From positions 92,798 through 156,797 of the forward strand of contig DDUM01000055.1 in NCBI GenBank assembly GCA_002344795.1: DNA of 64,000 bases, written 5' to 3'. The translations under genes and the position numbers were made by a program. This DNA is from Flammeovirgaceae bacterium UBA2338 (GTDB lineage Bacteria; Bacteroidota; Bacteroidia; Cytophagales; Cyclobacteriaceae). Below are positions 26,801 to 34,377 of the stretch, piece by piece. The notes under the pieces are model-generated. The model saw only the letters and a program-made list of their open reading frames with translations, was not told the origin of the DNA and did not search any database. The first letter of the stretch is position 1. Each line of letters starts with the position of its first letter.

Positions 26801-26896
26801 TTGCATCTTGATCCTGAACAAGCAATTAATGGTGTTGCTAATGGATTAACCCCAGCGATTAAGACTTTCACATTTGGAATAGACATCGGATTATAG
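23870..26896 (+). CDS. SusC/RagA family TonB-linked outer membrane protein
   Basis: A 1008-residue protein. A signal peptide (about 1-19, ending TFGQ) is followed by a carboxypeptidase-like domain with GRVVSSEDNTAIPGVNVIL, the TonB box region VIVVGYGTQQKEAITGSV and a plug with IRGIGSITASSEPLYVIDG and VTVLKDASSTAIYGSRGA, the SusC signature. A long beta-barrel ends the protein. SusC forms the outer-membrane channel and the SusD lipoprotein acts as its lid; together they import glycans, peptides or other oligomers. No glycoside hydrolase lies beside it, so the substrate is unclear. susD follows 20 bases later. Confidence 0.97.
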   Translation: MRKLLLLGSLLLAGIVTFGQSDVISGRVVSSEDNTAIPGVNVILKGTVQGTVTDANGNFRMDKPTEGGTLVFSFVGFKTQEVPIGNQTSINVRLESEVGQLAEVIVVGYGTQQKEAITGSVGTLDNTKLEQVPMASFESTLQGNIAGVQASGIDGAPGANTQVRIRGIGSITASSEPLYVIDGIPVTSGNISTLNDNDDRSANVMAGINPNDIESVTVLKDASSTAIYGSRGANGVILITTKSGKQGKTKIDIRSQVGFNNVASNNLLQPLNASQYTQLFLEGYTNRGDTPAQAQTNFDNRFTQLIDPSTGLPTDTNWLESVTRTGVNQSYDISASGANENVKYFFSGSYFDQESHIIGTDFNRLSSRLNLEMKVNDYITVSNNLSVSNTDQNGMVDGSAWANPLYNAYLLSPLIPIRDNLGRFNAEHDGYFPMGGNNPVGALSGDDSRSVTQLRVMDNFAVTAKFLKNFTARSQWNVDAIQVDEYQYKNPRYGDGRNSGGYAEENTTLDKNWVGTQTLNYGVTLGGRHNLEALVGYEAQKSNRKRLYGYGENFPNEQLKNLASAAAAYNASSTRTAYSFNSILSRVNYDLDGKYYFSASLRRDGSSRFGSDVRWGTFYSVGGAWDIKQENFMSNASFINNLKFRTSYGITGNADIGNFLSKGLYNYGQDYDGNPGGAPDQIANPLLTWESQENFNVGLDFNVISRISGSVDYFSRVSSDLILEVPISRTTGFQFLTQNFGEMKNTGVELSLNGTVVRTSDFMMSVGFNTTFLKNELTKLQADFTDGTKRRQEGSDYQSYYLYEWVGVDQSNGQPLWYTNSTRSETTSDINSAEKFMIGKSATPDHFGGFNTLLTYKGVSLNAQFSYSYGNYIYDANERFIHGDGALTPRSTTTYAFENRWLPGKTDAKFPEHRWGGNMNSNIADQSRWLHDASFVRLRNLTVAYNVPNSIVSRMNLRSLRVYTRGVNLWTNTKDKNLHLDPEQAINGVANGLTPAIKTFTFGIDIGL

Positions 26897-26916
26897 AATT
26901 AAAAAATTAATTTGAT

Positions 26917-28326
26917 ATGAAAAATATAAAAAATAAGATAGTTGTGGCCTTACTGGCATTGGCCTCACTTTCCTGTTCTGATAGTTTCTTAGAACTTGAA
27001 GATCAGCAAAAGGTGCTTACCACGGAGGCGCTATTAACACTTGGTGATTTTAACTCCTCTATCACTGGAGTATACAATGTTTTGTCTGATGCAGATTATT
27101 ATGGTAGGTACTTTCATTTGATACCTGATGTTATGTCTGACGATGTAAAACAGAACAGTCAGGCCAATCGTGTAAGAAACTACGCAGAGTATGTGGCTAC
27201 AAGGGGTGATGCTCAGGCAGAGGATATGTGGGAAAAGATGTATGAAGCTAATCTTTCACTTAACGTAATCATCAATAGTGATGTAAAAGTAGATGATGAT
27301 GATGTTGATGATAGAGACCACATTATCGGTGAAGCCTATGCACTAAGGGGACAGGTTTATTTTGATTTGGTAAGAATGTTTGCACAACACTATCAGTTTA
27401 CTGCAGGGGCAAACCATCTTGGCGTTCCAATTGTTTTGGATTTTGATAGATTTAGTACACCTGCCCGGAATACAGTGGAAGAAGTGTATACCCAGATTAT
27501 TAATGATATGACGAAAGCGCTGACCCTTATGAAGGACACACCGCGATCAGGCAATAAAGGCACTTTATCTGCCACTGCCGTCAAAGCACTTCTGGCGAGG
27601 GTATATCTTTATAAAGGTGATTGGACGAATGCTGAAGCTATGGCCACAGAAGTAATTGGCAGCGGCAAATACACACTGGTGTCAAATGCCAACTATGTGA
27701 GTTCATGGGCGACTTCTTATAGCAGTGAGTCAATCTTTGAGATAACGGTGACAGCGGCAGATAACCGCGGATCAGATGCATTGGGTAGAATGTACATCGT
27801 ACAAGGATATGGCGACTACTTACCATCTAATGATGTCTATTCACTAATCCCTGTTGGAGATGCACGAAGAGGTGTTTACAAGACCGATAGTAAGCTGGCT
27901 GGAGATTTTGCTCCTTTTCGGATGAATAAATATCCAAGTACACAAGGAATAGATAACACCAAAGTGATGCGCTTATCGGAAGTTTACCTTATTAGAGCTG
28001 AAGCAAGAGCCATGAAAGCAGCACCTGATGAAGTGGGTGCAAGAGCTGATGTGAATGCCATCCGACTTCGAGGACTACCATCAGCAACTCCAATCGCTTC
28101 TACAGGGCAGGCATTATTAGATGATATTGCCAGAGAAAGAAGAATAGAGCTTGCGTTTGAAGGGCAGAGACTTTGGGATTTAATGCGAAAGAAGCAAGAC
28201 GTGGTCAGAATCCAATGTACTTCACCGATCTGTACAATTACTTATCCAAATGATAGGTTTATACTTCCCATTCCAGAAGCTGAAATGGATGCAAATCCAA
28301 AAATTCAACCCAACCCTGGGTATTAA
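26917..28326 (+). CDS. RagB/SusD family nutrient uptake lipoprotein
   Basis: A 469-residue lipoprotein. The signal peptide ends at ALASLSC (lipid-modified Cys near residue 20). The SusD fold is shown by the N-terminal helical part with LTLGDFNSSITGVYNVLS, the TPR-like helices ALRGQVYFDLVRMF and ALLARVYLYKGDW, and the C-terminal IARERRIELAFEGQRLWDLMR, followed by LPIPEAEMDANP. It captures the substrate at the cell surface for the SusC channel encoded just upstream. A strong terminator follows, so the pair forms its own transcript. Confidence 0.96.
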   Translation: MKNIKNKIVVALLALASLSCSDSFLELEDQQKVLTTEALLTLGDFNSSITGVYNVLSDADYYGRYFHLIPDVMSDDVKQNSQANRVRNYAEYVATRGDAQAEDMWEKMYEANLSLNVIINSDVKVDDDDVDDRDHIIGEAYALRGQVYFDLVRMFAQHYQFTAGANHLGVPIVLDFDRFSTPARNTVEEVYTQIINDMTKALTLMKDTPRSGNKGTLSATAVKALLARVYLYKGDWTNAEAMATEVIGSGKYTLVSNANYVSSWATSYSSESIFEITVTAADNRGSDALGRMYIVQGYGDYLPSNDVYSLIPVGDARRGVYKTDSKLAGDFAPFRMNKYPSTQGIDNTKVMRLSEVYLIRAEARAMKAAPDEVGARADVNAIRLRGLPSATPIASTGQALLDDIARERRIELAFEGQRLWDLMRKKQDVVRIQCTSPICTITYPNDRFILPIPEAEMDANPKIQPNPGY

Positions 28327-28346
28327 TCTTTATTAAATCTATAAAA

Positions 28347-28375
28347 AGAGGAGCACAACTGCTCCTCTTTTTTTT
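28347..28375 (+). terminator. Intrinsic terminator after susD
   Basis: AGAGGAGCA pairs perfectly with TGCTCCTCT around a CAAC loop and runs into eight Ts. Confidence 0.93.
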
Positions 28376-28424
28376 GCACAATTAACATACCTTAGAGGTA
28401 TCAATTAAATGATCTTATTTTATA

Positions 28425-29846
28425 ATGACTTCAACGGAATTTAGAAAAGCAGCACATGAATTGGTAGACTGGATGGCCGACTACATGGATAATGTCGGGG
28501 ACTACCCAGTGAAACCAAACATCAAGCCAGGTGATATAAAAATTCAACTGCCCACCTCAGCACCGGAACAGGGTGAAGGATTTCAATCTATTTTTTCGGA
28601 TTTTAATAACATCATTCTTCCGGGGATTACGCACTGGCAGCATCCACAATTTGCCGCTTACTTTCCCTCCGGCACAAGCGGATCTTCTGTATTGGCTGAA
28701 ATGCTATCGTCAGCGATAGGCGCTCAGTGTATGATTTGGCTTACTTCTCCTTCCGCGGAAGAATTGGAGGAAAGAATGATGGAGTGGCTAAGGGATATGC
28801 TTGGCTTGCCAAAAGAGTTTACAGGTGTAATTCAAGACAGCAGTTCATCGTCCACACTGGTGGCATTACTTACTGCACGCGAAGCGCTTAATAACTATTC
28901 AATTAATAAGAATGGGTTTGAGGGTAGAGGCAAATTCAGAATTTATACATCGGAGCAGGCACATTCTTCTGTAGATAAAGGAGTGAAGATTGCGGGGTTT
29001 GGCATTGAGAATTTGGTAAAGATAGCGGTAGATGAAAATTTTGCTTTAAAGGCCGAGGCCTTGGAAGCGGCAATTAAAAAAGATTTGGAAGCTGGGTACA
29101 TACCCTTGTGTGTTGTGTCGACCATTGGCACCACCAGTTCGACAGCCGTGGATCCGATAAGATCTATTGGTAAGATCTGTAAAAAGTACAAATGCTGGCA
29201 CCATATTGATGCCTCCTATTCTGGTGCGGCTCTTCTTATTCCTTCTATGCGGTGGATGAGTGATGGAGTAGAATTGGCCGACAGCTTTGTGTTTAATCCA
29301 CATAAATGGATGCTGACCAATTTTGATTGCTCTGCTTACTTTGTAAGGGATAAGAAAGCTTTGACGGATACATTCAGCATTTTGCCAGAATACCTTAAAA
29401 CGCCCCATGATCATCTGGTAAACAACTATCGCGATTGGAGTATTCCATTGGGAAGGCGTTTTAGGGCGCTGAAATTATGGTTTGTGATAAGGAGCTATGG
29501 AGTAGCAGGGTTGAGAAAAATAATTGAAGAGCATATTGGCATCGGACAATGGCTGAAGAAAGAGATTGAGGGGGAGGAGGATTTTGAAATACTGGCACCA
29601 GTACCCGTAAACTTAATCTGCTTTAGGTACCGCCCCATTGGAATTACAGACGAAGATGTACTCAACAATCTAAATACCACGCTACTGGAAGGCCTTAACC
29701 AAACGGGCAAGATACTTCTCACTCAGACGAAGCTCGATAATAAGTATACATTGCGTTATGTGTCCGGAAACTCAAATACCTCACTGGAAGAAGTAAAAAG
29801 GAGCTGGGACATGATAACCGATTTTGCAAGAAAAATTAAAATATGA
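28425..29846 (+). CDS. Group II pyridoxal-dependent decarboxylase (aromatic amino acid type)
   Basis: A 473-residue PLP enzyme of the DOPA/tyrosine/tryptophan decarboxylase family, which turns an L-amino acid into its amine and CO2. The N terminus has the LVDWMADYM helix and THWQHPQFAAYFPSGTS, the substrate pocket segment. HIDASYSGAALL gives the PLP-contacting Asp, and NPHKWM carries the Schiff-base lysine (K294). Full length for the family. The substrate (Tyr, Trp, Phe or another) cannot be set from sequence. The gene overlaps the ureohydrolase gene by 4 bases, suggesting that the two enzymes work together. Confidence 0.93.
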   Translation: MTSTEFRKAAHELVDWMADYMDNVGDYPVKPNIKPGDIKIQLPTSAPEQGEGFQSIFSDFNNIILPGITHWQHPQFAAYFPSGTSGSSVLAEMLSSAIGAQCMIWLTSPSAEELEERMMEWLRDMLGLPKEFTGVIQDSSSSSTLVALLTAREALNNYSINKNGFEGRGKFRIYTSEQAHSSVDKGVKIAGFGIENLVKIAVDENFALKAEALEAAIKKDLEAGYIPLCVVSTIGTTSSTAVDPIRSIGKICKKYKCWHHIDASYSGAALLIPSMRWMSDGVELADSFVFNPHKWMLTNFDCSAYFVRDKKALTDTFSILPEYLKTPHDHLVNNYRDWSIPLGRRFRALKLWFVIRSYGVAGLRKIIEEHIGIGQWLKKEIEGEEDFEILAPVPVNLICFRYRPIGITDEDVLNNLNTTLLEGLNQTGKILLTQTKLDNKYTLRYVSGNSNTSLEEVKRSWDMITDFARKIKI

Positions 29847-30634
29847 TTTCTGTTGTAGGCATTCCTTTCGATGAGTTTTCCTCTTTCATGCGGGGACCAG
29901 CTCAGGCGCCACCAAAGATCAGAGAAGCATACCATTCTGATTCAGCTAACTATTTTACTGAGGGACTTGTTGATTTAAAAAACCATCCGGGATGGAAGGA
30001 TGAGGGCGACCTCACACTGCCGGAAGGAACGCAAGCAATCGCAGTAATTAAAGAATCTATCTCTACACTTCTTAAAAAATCAGACAAGGTTTTATCATTA
30101 GGGGGAGATCATTCTGTTACATATCCAATTGTAAAAGCTTTTGCAGAGAAGTTTGGTAAACTCACTATACTGCACTTTGATGCTCATGGCGATCTCTATG
30201 ATAATTTTGAAGGCAACAAATATTCTCATGCCTGCCCGTTTGCACGGATTATGGAAGAAGGACTGGCCAGCAGGTTAGTACAGGTTGGAATCCGCACCAT
30301 GAATACACACCAGGCCGAACAGGTAAAGCGTTTCGGGGTGGAGGTGATTGAAATGAAAGATTGGAACTCAGCCATCAGATTTCAGTTGGAAGGTCCTGTT
30401 TATATATCTTTGGATATGGATGTCATTGACCCCGCTTTTGCGCCTGGAATATCACATCATGAGCCAGGGGGGATGACCTCGCGTGAAGTTTTGTCTATTA
30501 TTCAAAATATTAAGGCAAATGTGGTCGGTGCGGATTTGGTGGAGTTGAACCCAACACGCGATCAATCGGGTATCACGGCCATGTTGGCGGCCAAATTGTA
30601 TAAGGAGTTACTTCATTTGCTTTTGAAAAATTAG
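29843..30634 (+). CDS. Agmatinase/arginase family ureohydrolase
   Basis: A 263-residue binuclear manganese hydrolase. All metal-ligand motifs are present: GGDHS, DAHGD (in HFDAHGDLYD) and DMDVIDP, with the C-terminal ELNPTRD. Such enzymes split a guanidino group into urea plus an amine; agmatinase, arginase, guanidinobutyrase and formimidoylglutamase share the fold, and the length fits agmatinase (speB type). The exact substrate is open. Its 4-base overlap with the upstream decarboxylase hints at a two-step route, but an arginine-decarboxylating activity is not established for that decarboxylase family. Confidence 0.93.
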   Translation: MISVVGIPFDEFSSFMRGPAQAPPKIREAYHSDSANYFTEGLVDLKNHPGWKDEGDLTLPEGTQAIAVIKESISTLLKKSDKVLSLGGDHSVTYPIVKAFAEKFGKLTILHFDAHGDLYDNFEGNKYSHACPFARIMEEGLASRLVQVGIRTMNTHQAEQVKRFGVEVIEMKDWNSAIRFQLEGPVYISLDMDVIDPAFAPGISHHEPGGMTSREVLSIIQNIKANVVGADLVELNPTRDQSGITAMLAAKLYKELLHLLLKN

Positions 30635-30644
30635 TTAGGCTTTT

Positions 30645-31385
30645 ATGTCTAAAGACCTTTTTTCTGGTCACGCAAAAGACTACGCAGCATTCCGTCCTGT
30701 GTATCCCAAAACACTTTATGATTTTATCTACCAATTCGTTGAGCGATTTGATAAAGCCTGGGATGGCGGAACGGGAAACGGGCAAGTAGCTCGAGTACTG
30801 GCAGATTCCTTCACTAAAGTGCATGCAACGGATATCAGTATACAACAAATTGAAAATGCTTTTACAGCTCCCAATATTCAATATCATCTTGCAGGAGTAG
30901 AGCAAACTGATTTTTCTAACGATAGTTTTGATCTCATCACAATCGGGCAGGCCATTCACTGGTTTGATAGAGATAAATTTTATAAAGAAGTAAATAGGGT
31001 AGGTAAGCAGCGCGGAATAATTGCAGCTTTTGGTTATAATCCAGTTCGTTTTTCGCCCTCTTTTGATGAGGCACTTAACCGTTTTTATTATGATGTAATT
31101 TATCCCTATTGGGATAAGGAGCGAAAAGTGGTTGAGGATCAATACCGATCTATTTCATTTCCATTTGAAGAAATGGAAGCACCGGAATTCAAAATAAGGC
31201 TAGACTGTTCACTACAGGATTTGCAGGGTTACATCACTACCTGGTCAGCCGTTCAAAGTTTTATTAGAGAAAACGGTTATAACCCTGTTGATGATTTTGT
31301 GGAAGGGGTAAAGCCATTATGGAAGAAGGAATCGGAATCTGTTTATTTTCCAGTATTTTTAAGAATTGGCCGCATAAATAAGTAG
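30645..31385 (+). CDS. Class I SAM-dependent methyltransferase
   Basis: A 246-residue methyltransferase. The SAM loop WDGGTGNGQVARVLAD is near residues 40-55 (a DxGxGxG variant), and FDLITIGQAIHWFDRDKFY lies near 90-108, which is typical of the Methyltransf_11/UbiE-like group. The N-terminal SKDLFSGHAKDYAAFRPVYP is shared by many bacterial and eukaryotic members of a family that includes trans-aconitate-type methyltransferases. The substrate is unknown. It starts 10 bases after the ureohydrolase stop and ends 3 bases before the D-aminoacylase, so it is co-transcribed with both. Confidence 0.9.
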   Translation: MSKDLFSGHAKDYAAFRPVYPKTLYDFIYQFVERFDKAWDGGTGNGQVARVLADSFTKVHATDISIQQIENAFTAPNIQYHLAGVEQTDFSNDSFDLITIGQAIHWFDRDKFYKEVNRVGKQRGIIAAFGYNPVRFSPSFDEALNRFYYDVIYPYWDKERKVVEDQYRSISFPFEEMEAPEFKIRLDCSLQDLQGYITTWSAVQSFIRENGYNPVDDFVEGVKPLWKKESESVYFPVFLRIGRINK

Positions 31386-31388
31386 CGC

Positions 31389-32900
31389 ATGAAAAAAATT
31401 TTACTCCTTTCCGCTTACGCCTTATTGATAGGGGCGTGTACTCAGAGTCGTTTCGATGTGATCATAAGAAATGCCCAGATAGTTGATGGGAGTGGATCTC
31501 CATCTTTTATTGGTGATGTTGGTTTTAATGCCGACACCATTGCAGTAGTAGGAGATTTGTCAAAGGCTGTTTCTGAAAATGAGATAGATGGATCGGGTTT
31601 CGTTTTAGCGCCTGGTTTTATTGACACACACAGTCATCATGATAGGGGCATGTTTGAAAAAAGGGATATGGAGGCACTCACCAGCCAGGGCGTCACTACA
31701 ATGATCGTAGGCCAGGATGGCGGGTCGCAGTTTCCACTTACCCAGTTGACTAACAAGTTAGACAGCACCCCTGTATCCATTAACGTAGGGTCATATACCG
31801 GGCATAATACAATAAGGAGAATGGTATTGGGTGAAAAATATCAGAGAGAGGCCACCCAGGAGGAAGTGGATCAAATGAAAGAGTTGTTGGAACAAGATTT
31901 GAAGCTCGGGTCGTTGGGGCTGTCTACAGGTTTAGAATATGATCCTGGTATTTATTCCAATGAAAATGAAGTGCTAGCGCTGGCCAATGTGGTTGCACAG
32001 TATGATGGACGTTATATCAGTCATATGCGAAGCGAGGATCGCTATTTTTGGGAGGCGTTGAAGGAGATAATAAATATTGGAAAGCAAAGTGGAATACCTG
32101 TTCAGATTTCTCATGCCAAGCTGGCCATGAAAAGCCTGTGGGGTCAATCAAACAGAATGATAGGGATATTGGACTCAGCCAGAAATGCGGGTATCGATAT
32201 TACCGCTGATATTTATCCATATCCTTACTGGCAATCTACCATGACGGTTTTATTTCCTGAACGCAATTTTAAAGATCAGGCAGCAGCCAGTTATGCGCTA
32301 TCTGAGCTAACCACACCTGAAGGTGTCCTTATTGGCGATTATTCTCCAATTCCTGAATACGTTGGTAAAACGTTGGCCGAAGTGTCTTTGATTAGAAAAA
32401 CAGATCCTGCGCAAACCCTTATGGATTTGATAGCGATTGTTGAAAAGCAGCAAGGAGATGAGAGTATAATTGCTACGAGTATGGCAGAGGAGGATATAAA
32501 ACGCATTATGGAATGGCCCTATACCAATATTTGTTCTGATGGAACTACAGAAGGGTTGCACCCTCGTGGGCATGGTTCGTTTACAAAGATATTACGGCAC
32601 TATGTAAATGAGAACCAATCGCTGTCATTAGAAGAAGCCATCCATAAGATGACTCAACAAGCGGCAACAAATTTAAATTTGAAAAAGAGAGGGGAGATTA
32701 AACCTGGATATTATGCTGACCTGGTACTATTTGATCCTGTTACCGTTGCAGACCAGGCAACATCAGATCGACCTCATGCACTATCTACTGGAATAATTCG
32801 CGTAATTGTAAATGGTATTGAGGTGCGTAATGAAAACGGCTCCACGCACCAATTTCCAGGCAGAACAATAAAAAGGGAGAATTTGGCCGGCAAGATATAG
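31389..32900 (+). CDS. N-acyl-D-amino-acid deacylase family lipoprotein (with HxH)
   Basis: A 503-residue amidohydrolase with a lipoprotein signal peptide (lipobox LIGAC, Cys near residue 17). The first metal motif APGFIDTHSHHD holds the HxH at residues 81 and 83. Later metal ligands are in ISHMRSED, ISHAKLA and CSDGTTEG. The residue corresponding to the bridging Cys of D-aminoacylase (usually GNCG) is Asp here (GQDGG). It probably hydrolyses N-acyl-D-amino acids or related dipeptides at the membrane surface. It belongs to the operon that starts with the decarboxylase, and a paralogue lies one gene downstream. Confidence 0.9.
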   Translation: MKKILLLSAYALLIGACTQSRFDVIIRNAQIVDGSGSPSFIGDVGFNADTIAVVGDLSKAVSENEIDGSGFVLAPGFIDTHSHHDRGMFEKRDMEALTSQGVTTMIVGQDGGSQFPLTQLTNKLDSTPVSINVGSYTGHNTIRRMVLGEKYQREATQEEVDQMKELLEQDLKLGSLGLSTGLEYDPGIYSNENEVLALANVVAQYDGRYISHMRSEDRYFWEALKEIINIGKQSGIPVQISHAKLAMKSLWGQSNRMIGILDSARNAGIDITADIYPYPYWQSTMTVLFPERNFKDQAAASYALSELTTPEGVLIGDYSPIPEYVGKTLAEVSLIRKTDPAQTLMDLIAIVEKQQGDESIIATSMAEEDIKRIMEWPYTNICSDGTTEGLHPRGHGSFTKILRHYVNENQSLSLEEAIHKMTQQAATNLNLKKRGEIKPGYYADLVLFDPVTVADQATSDRPHALSTGIIRVIVNGIEVRNENGSTHQFPGRTIKRENLAGKI

Positions 32901-32907
32901 CTTCGGT

Positions 32908-34290
32908 ATGGAACAAGAAACTAAAGAGGAAAAAGTGCCTAAGAAAACGTTGGTGAAAACACTTCGTCAACTACTTGGCTATCAGTTTAATCTGGACTAT
33001 GATAAATCTCAGGAAGATCAAATCGTAGAAGACATTCAGGCGAGTGTTGAGTTTCGAGGAATGAACCTGTGGGTTCTTATTTTTGCCATCTTTATTGCTT
33101 CCATCGGTCTCAACATGAACTCGACCGCGGTGGTAATAGGCGCCATGTTAATTTCTCCACTGATGGGACCAATTATTGGCTTAGGGGTTGGCGTAGGGAT
33201 AAATGATTTTGATCTTATTAAGAGGGCACTTAAAAACATTGGGGTTGCAACTATTATAAGTCTTCTTACCTCAACTGCTTATTTTTTAGTTTCCCCACTA
33301 AGTGATGCCAGTTCGGAATTGTTATCCAGAACAACACCTACCATCTGGGATGTATTCATCGCTTTTTTTGGAGGCCTGGCAGGGATCATTGCCTATACCA
33401 ATAAACAAAAGGGTAATGTAATACCAGGCGTAGCGATTGCTACCGCACTCATGCCTCCACTTTGTACTGCAGGGTATGGTATAGCAACAGGAAATCTATC
33501 TTTCTTTCTGGGTGCATTTTATCTCTACTTTATCAATAGCATTTTTATAGCGATTGCTACCTACCTGATGGTAAAGTACCAACGCTTTTCCCTTCATAGT
33601 TTTGTGGATGCCCAGACAGAAAGAAGGGTAAGAAGATACATCACGCTGGTTGTGATCCTGACTATCGGGCCAAGTATTTTTATGGGGTATCAGATTGTAA
33701 CAAAAACATTTTATGAACAGAGTGCTATTAATTTTATTAATAACGAATTTTCTTTCCCAGAAACGCAAATTGTAAGTCGTTCAATTGATCCAAAGGAAAG
33801 GAAGATTGAGTTGTTGCTTTTTGGGGAAAAATTAGATGATGATATGTTGGCCATCATAAAAGATAAAATGGCAATATATGGGCTTACTGAAACAGAATTA
33901 AGAATACGGCAAGACGTAGACAAATCTGATCCTGTAGATTATAATGCTATTAAAACAGGAGTGTTGGAGGATTTGTATAAGAACACAGAACAAACATTGC
34001 GCCAGCGGGATCTGATAATTGATTCATTGCAAAAGAAATTAGAAAGTGTTAAGCCAGAAGTATGGCCGATTAAGAGCATGACGGATGAATTGAGCATTGT
34101 AGTAAGCCCTGTGGAAGAACTTTCAATATCGCCTTCTATTTACTATAAAGCAGATGTTAATAAGTATGACACTGCTTTAACTGTCTATTTAAAGATGAAG
34201 CGAAGACCTAATTCTTCTCAGATTAAAACGATAAACAGCTGGCTCAAAGCGCGTATGCAAAATGATTCAATCAGGGTGATTCTCCAGTAA
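32908..34290 (+). CDS. DUF389 (TIGR00341) integral membrane protein
   Basis: A 460-residue protein. The hydrophobic central part (about residues 45-260) contains the DUF389 signature: SIGLNMNSTAVVIGAMLISP, LMGPIIGLGVGVGI and a second half with GVAIATALMPPLCTAGYGIA. The C-terminal soluble part (about 260-460) is charged. DUF389 proteins are found in all domains of life; their transport substrate is unknown. It sits between two D-aminoacylase-like genes, 7 bases after the first. Confidence 0.88.
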   Translation: MEQETKEEKVPKKTLVKTLRQLLGYQFNLDYDKSQEDQIVEDIQASVEFRGMNLWVLIFAIFIASIGLNMNSTAVVIGAMLISPLMGPIIGLGVGVGINDFDLIKRALKNIGVATIISLLTSTAYFLVSPLSDASSELLSRTTPTIWDVFIAFFGGLAGIIAYTNKQKGNVIPGVAIATALMPPLCTAGYGIATGNLSFFLGAFYLYFINSIFIAIATYLMVKYQRFSLHSFVDAQTERRVRRYITLVVILTIGPSIFMGYQIVTKTFYEQSAINFINNEFSFPETQIVSRSIDPKERKIELLLFGEKLDDDMLAIIKDKMAIYGLTETELRIRQDVDKSDPVDYNAIKTGVLEDLYKNTEQTLRQRDLIIDSLQKKLESVKPEVWPIKSMTDELSIVVSPVEELSISPSIYYKADVNKYDTALTVYLKMKRRPNSSQIKTINSWLKARMQNDSIRVILQ

Positions 34291-34377
34291 ACAAGGGTTG
34301 CACTACTAACTTGGGGAATTCTGCTTTATTTTATCATGCTGATTATGTAGCTTAATATCCCAAAACCCCATCATCCC

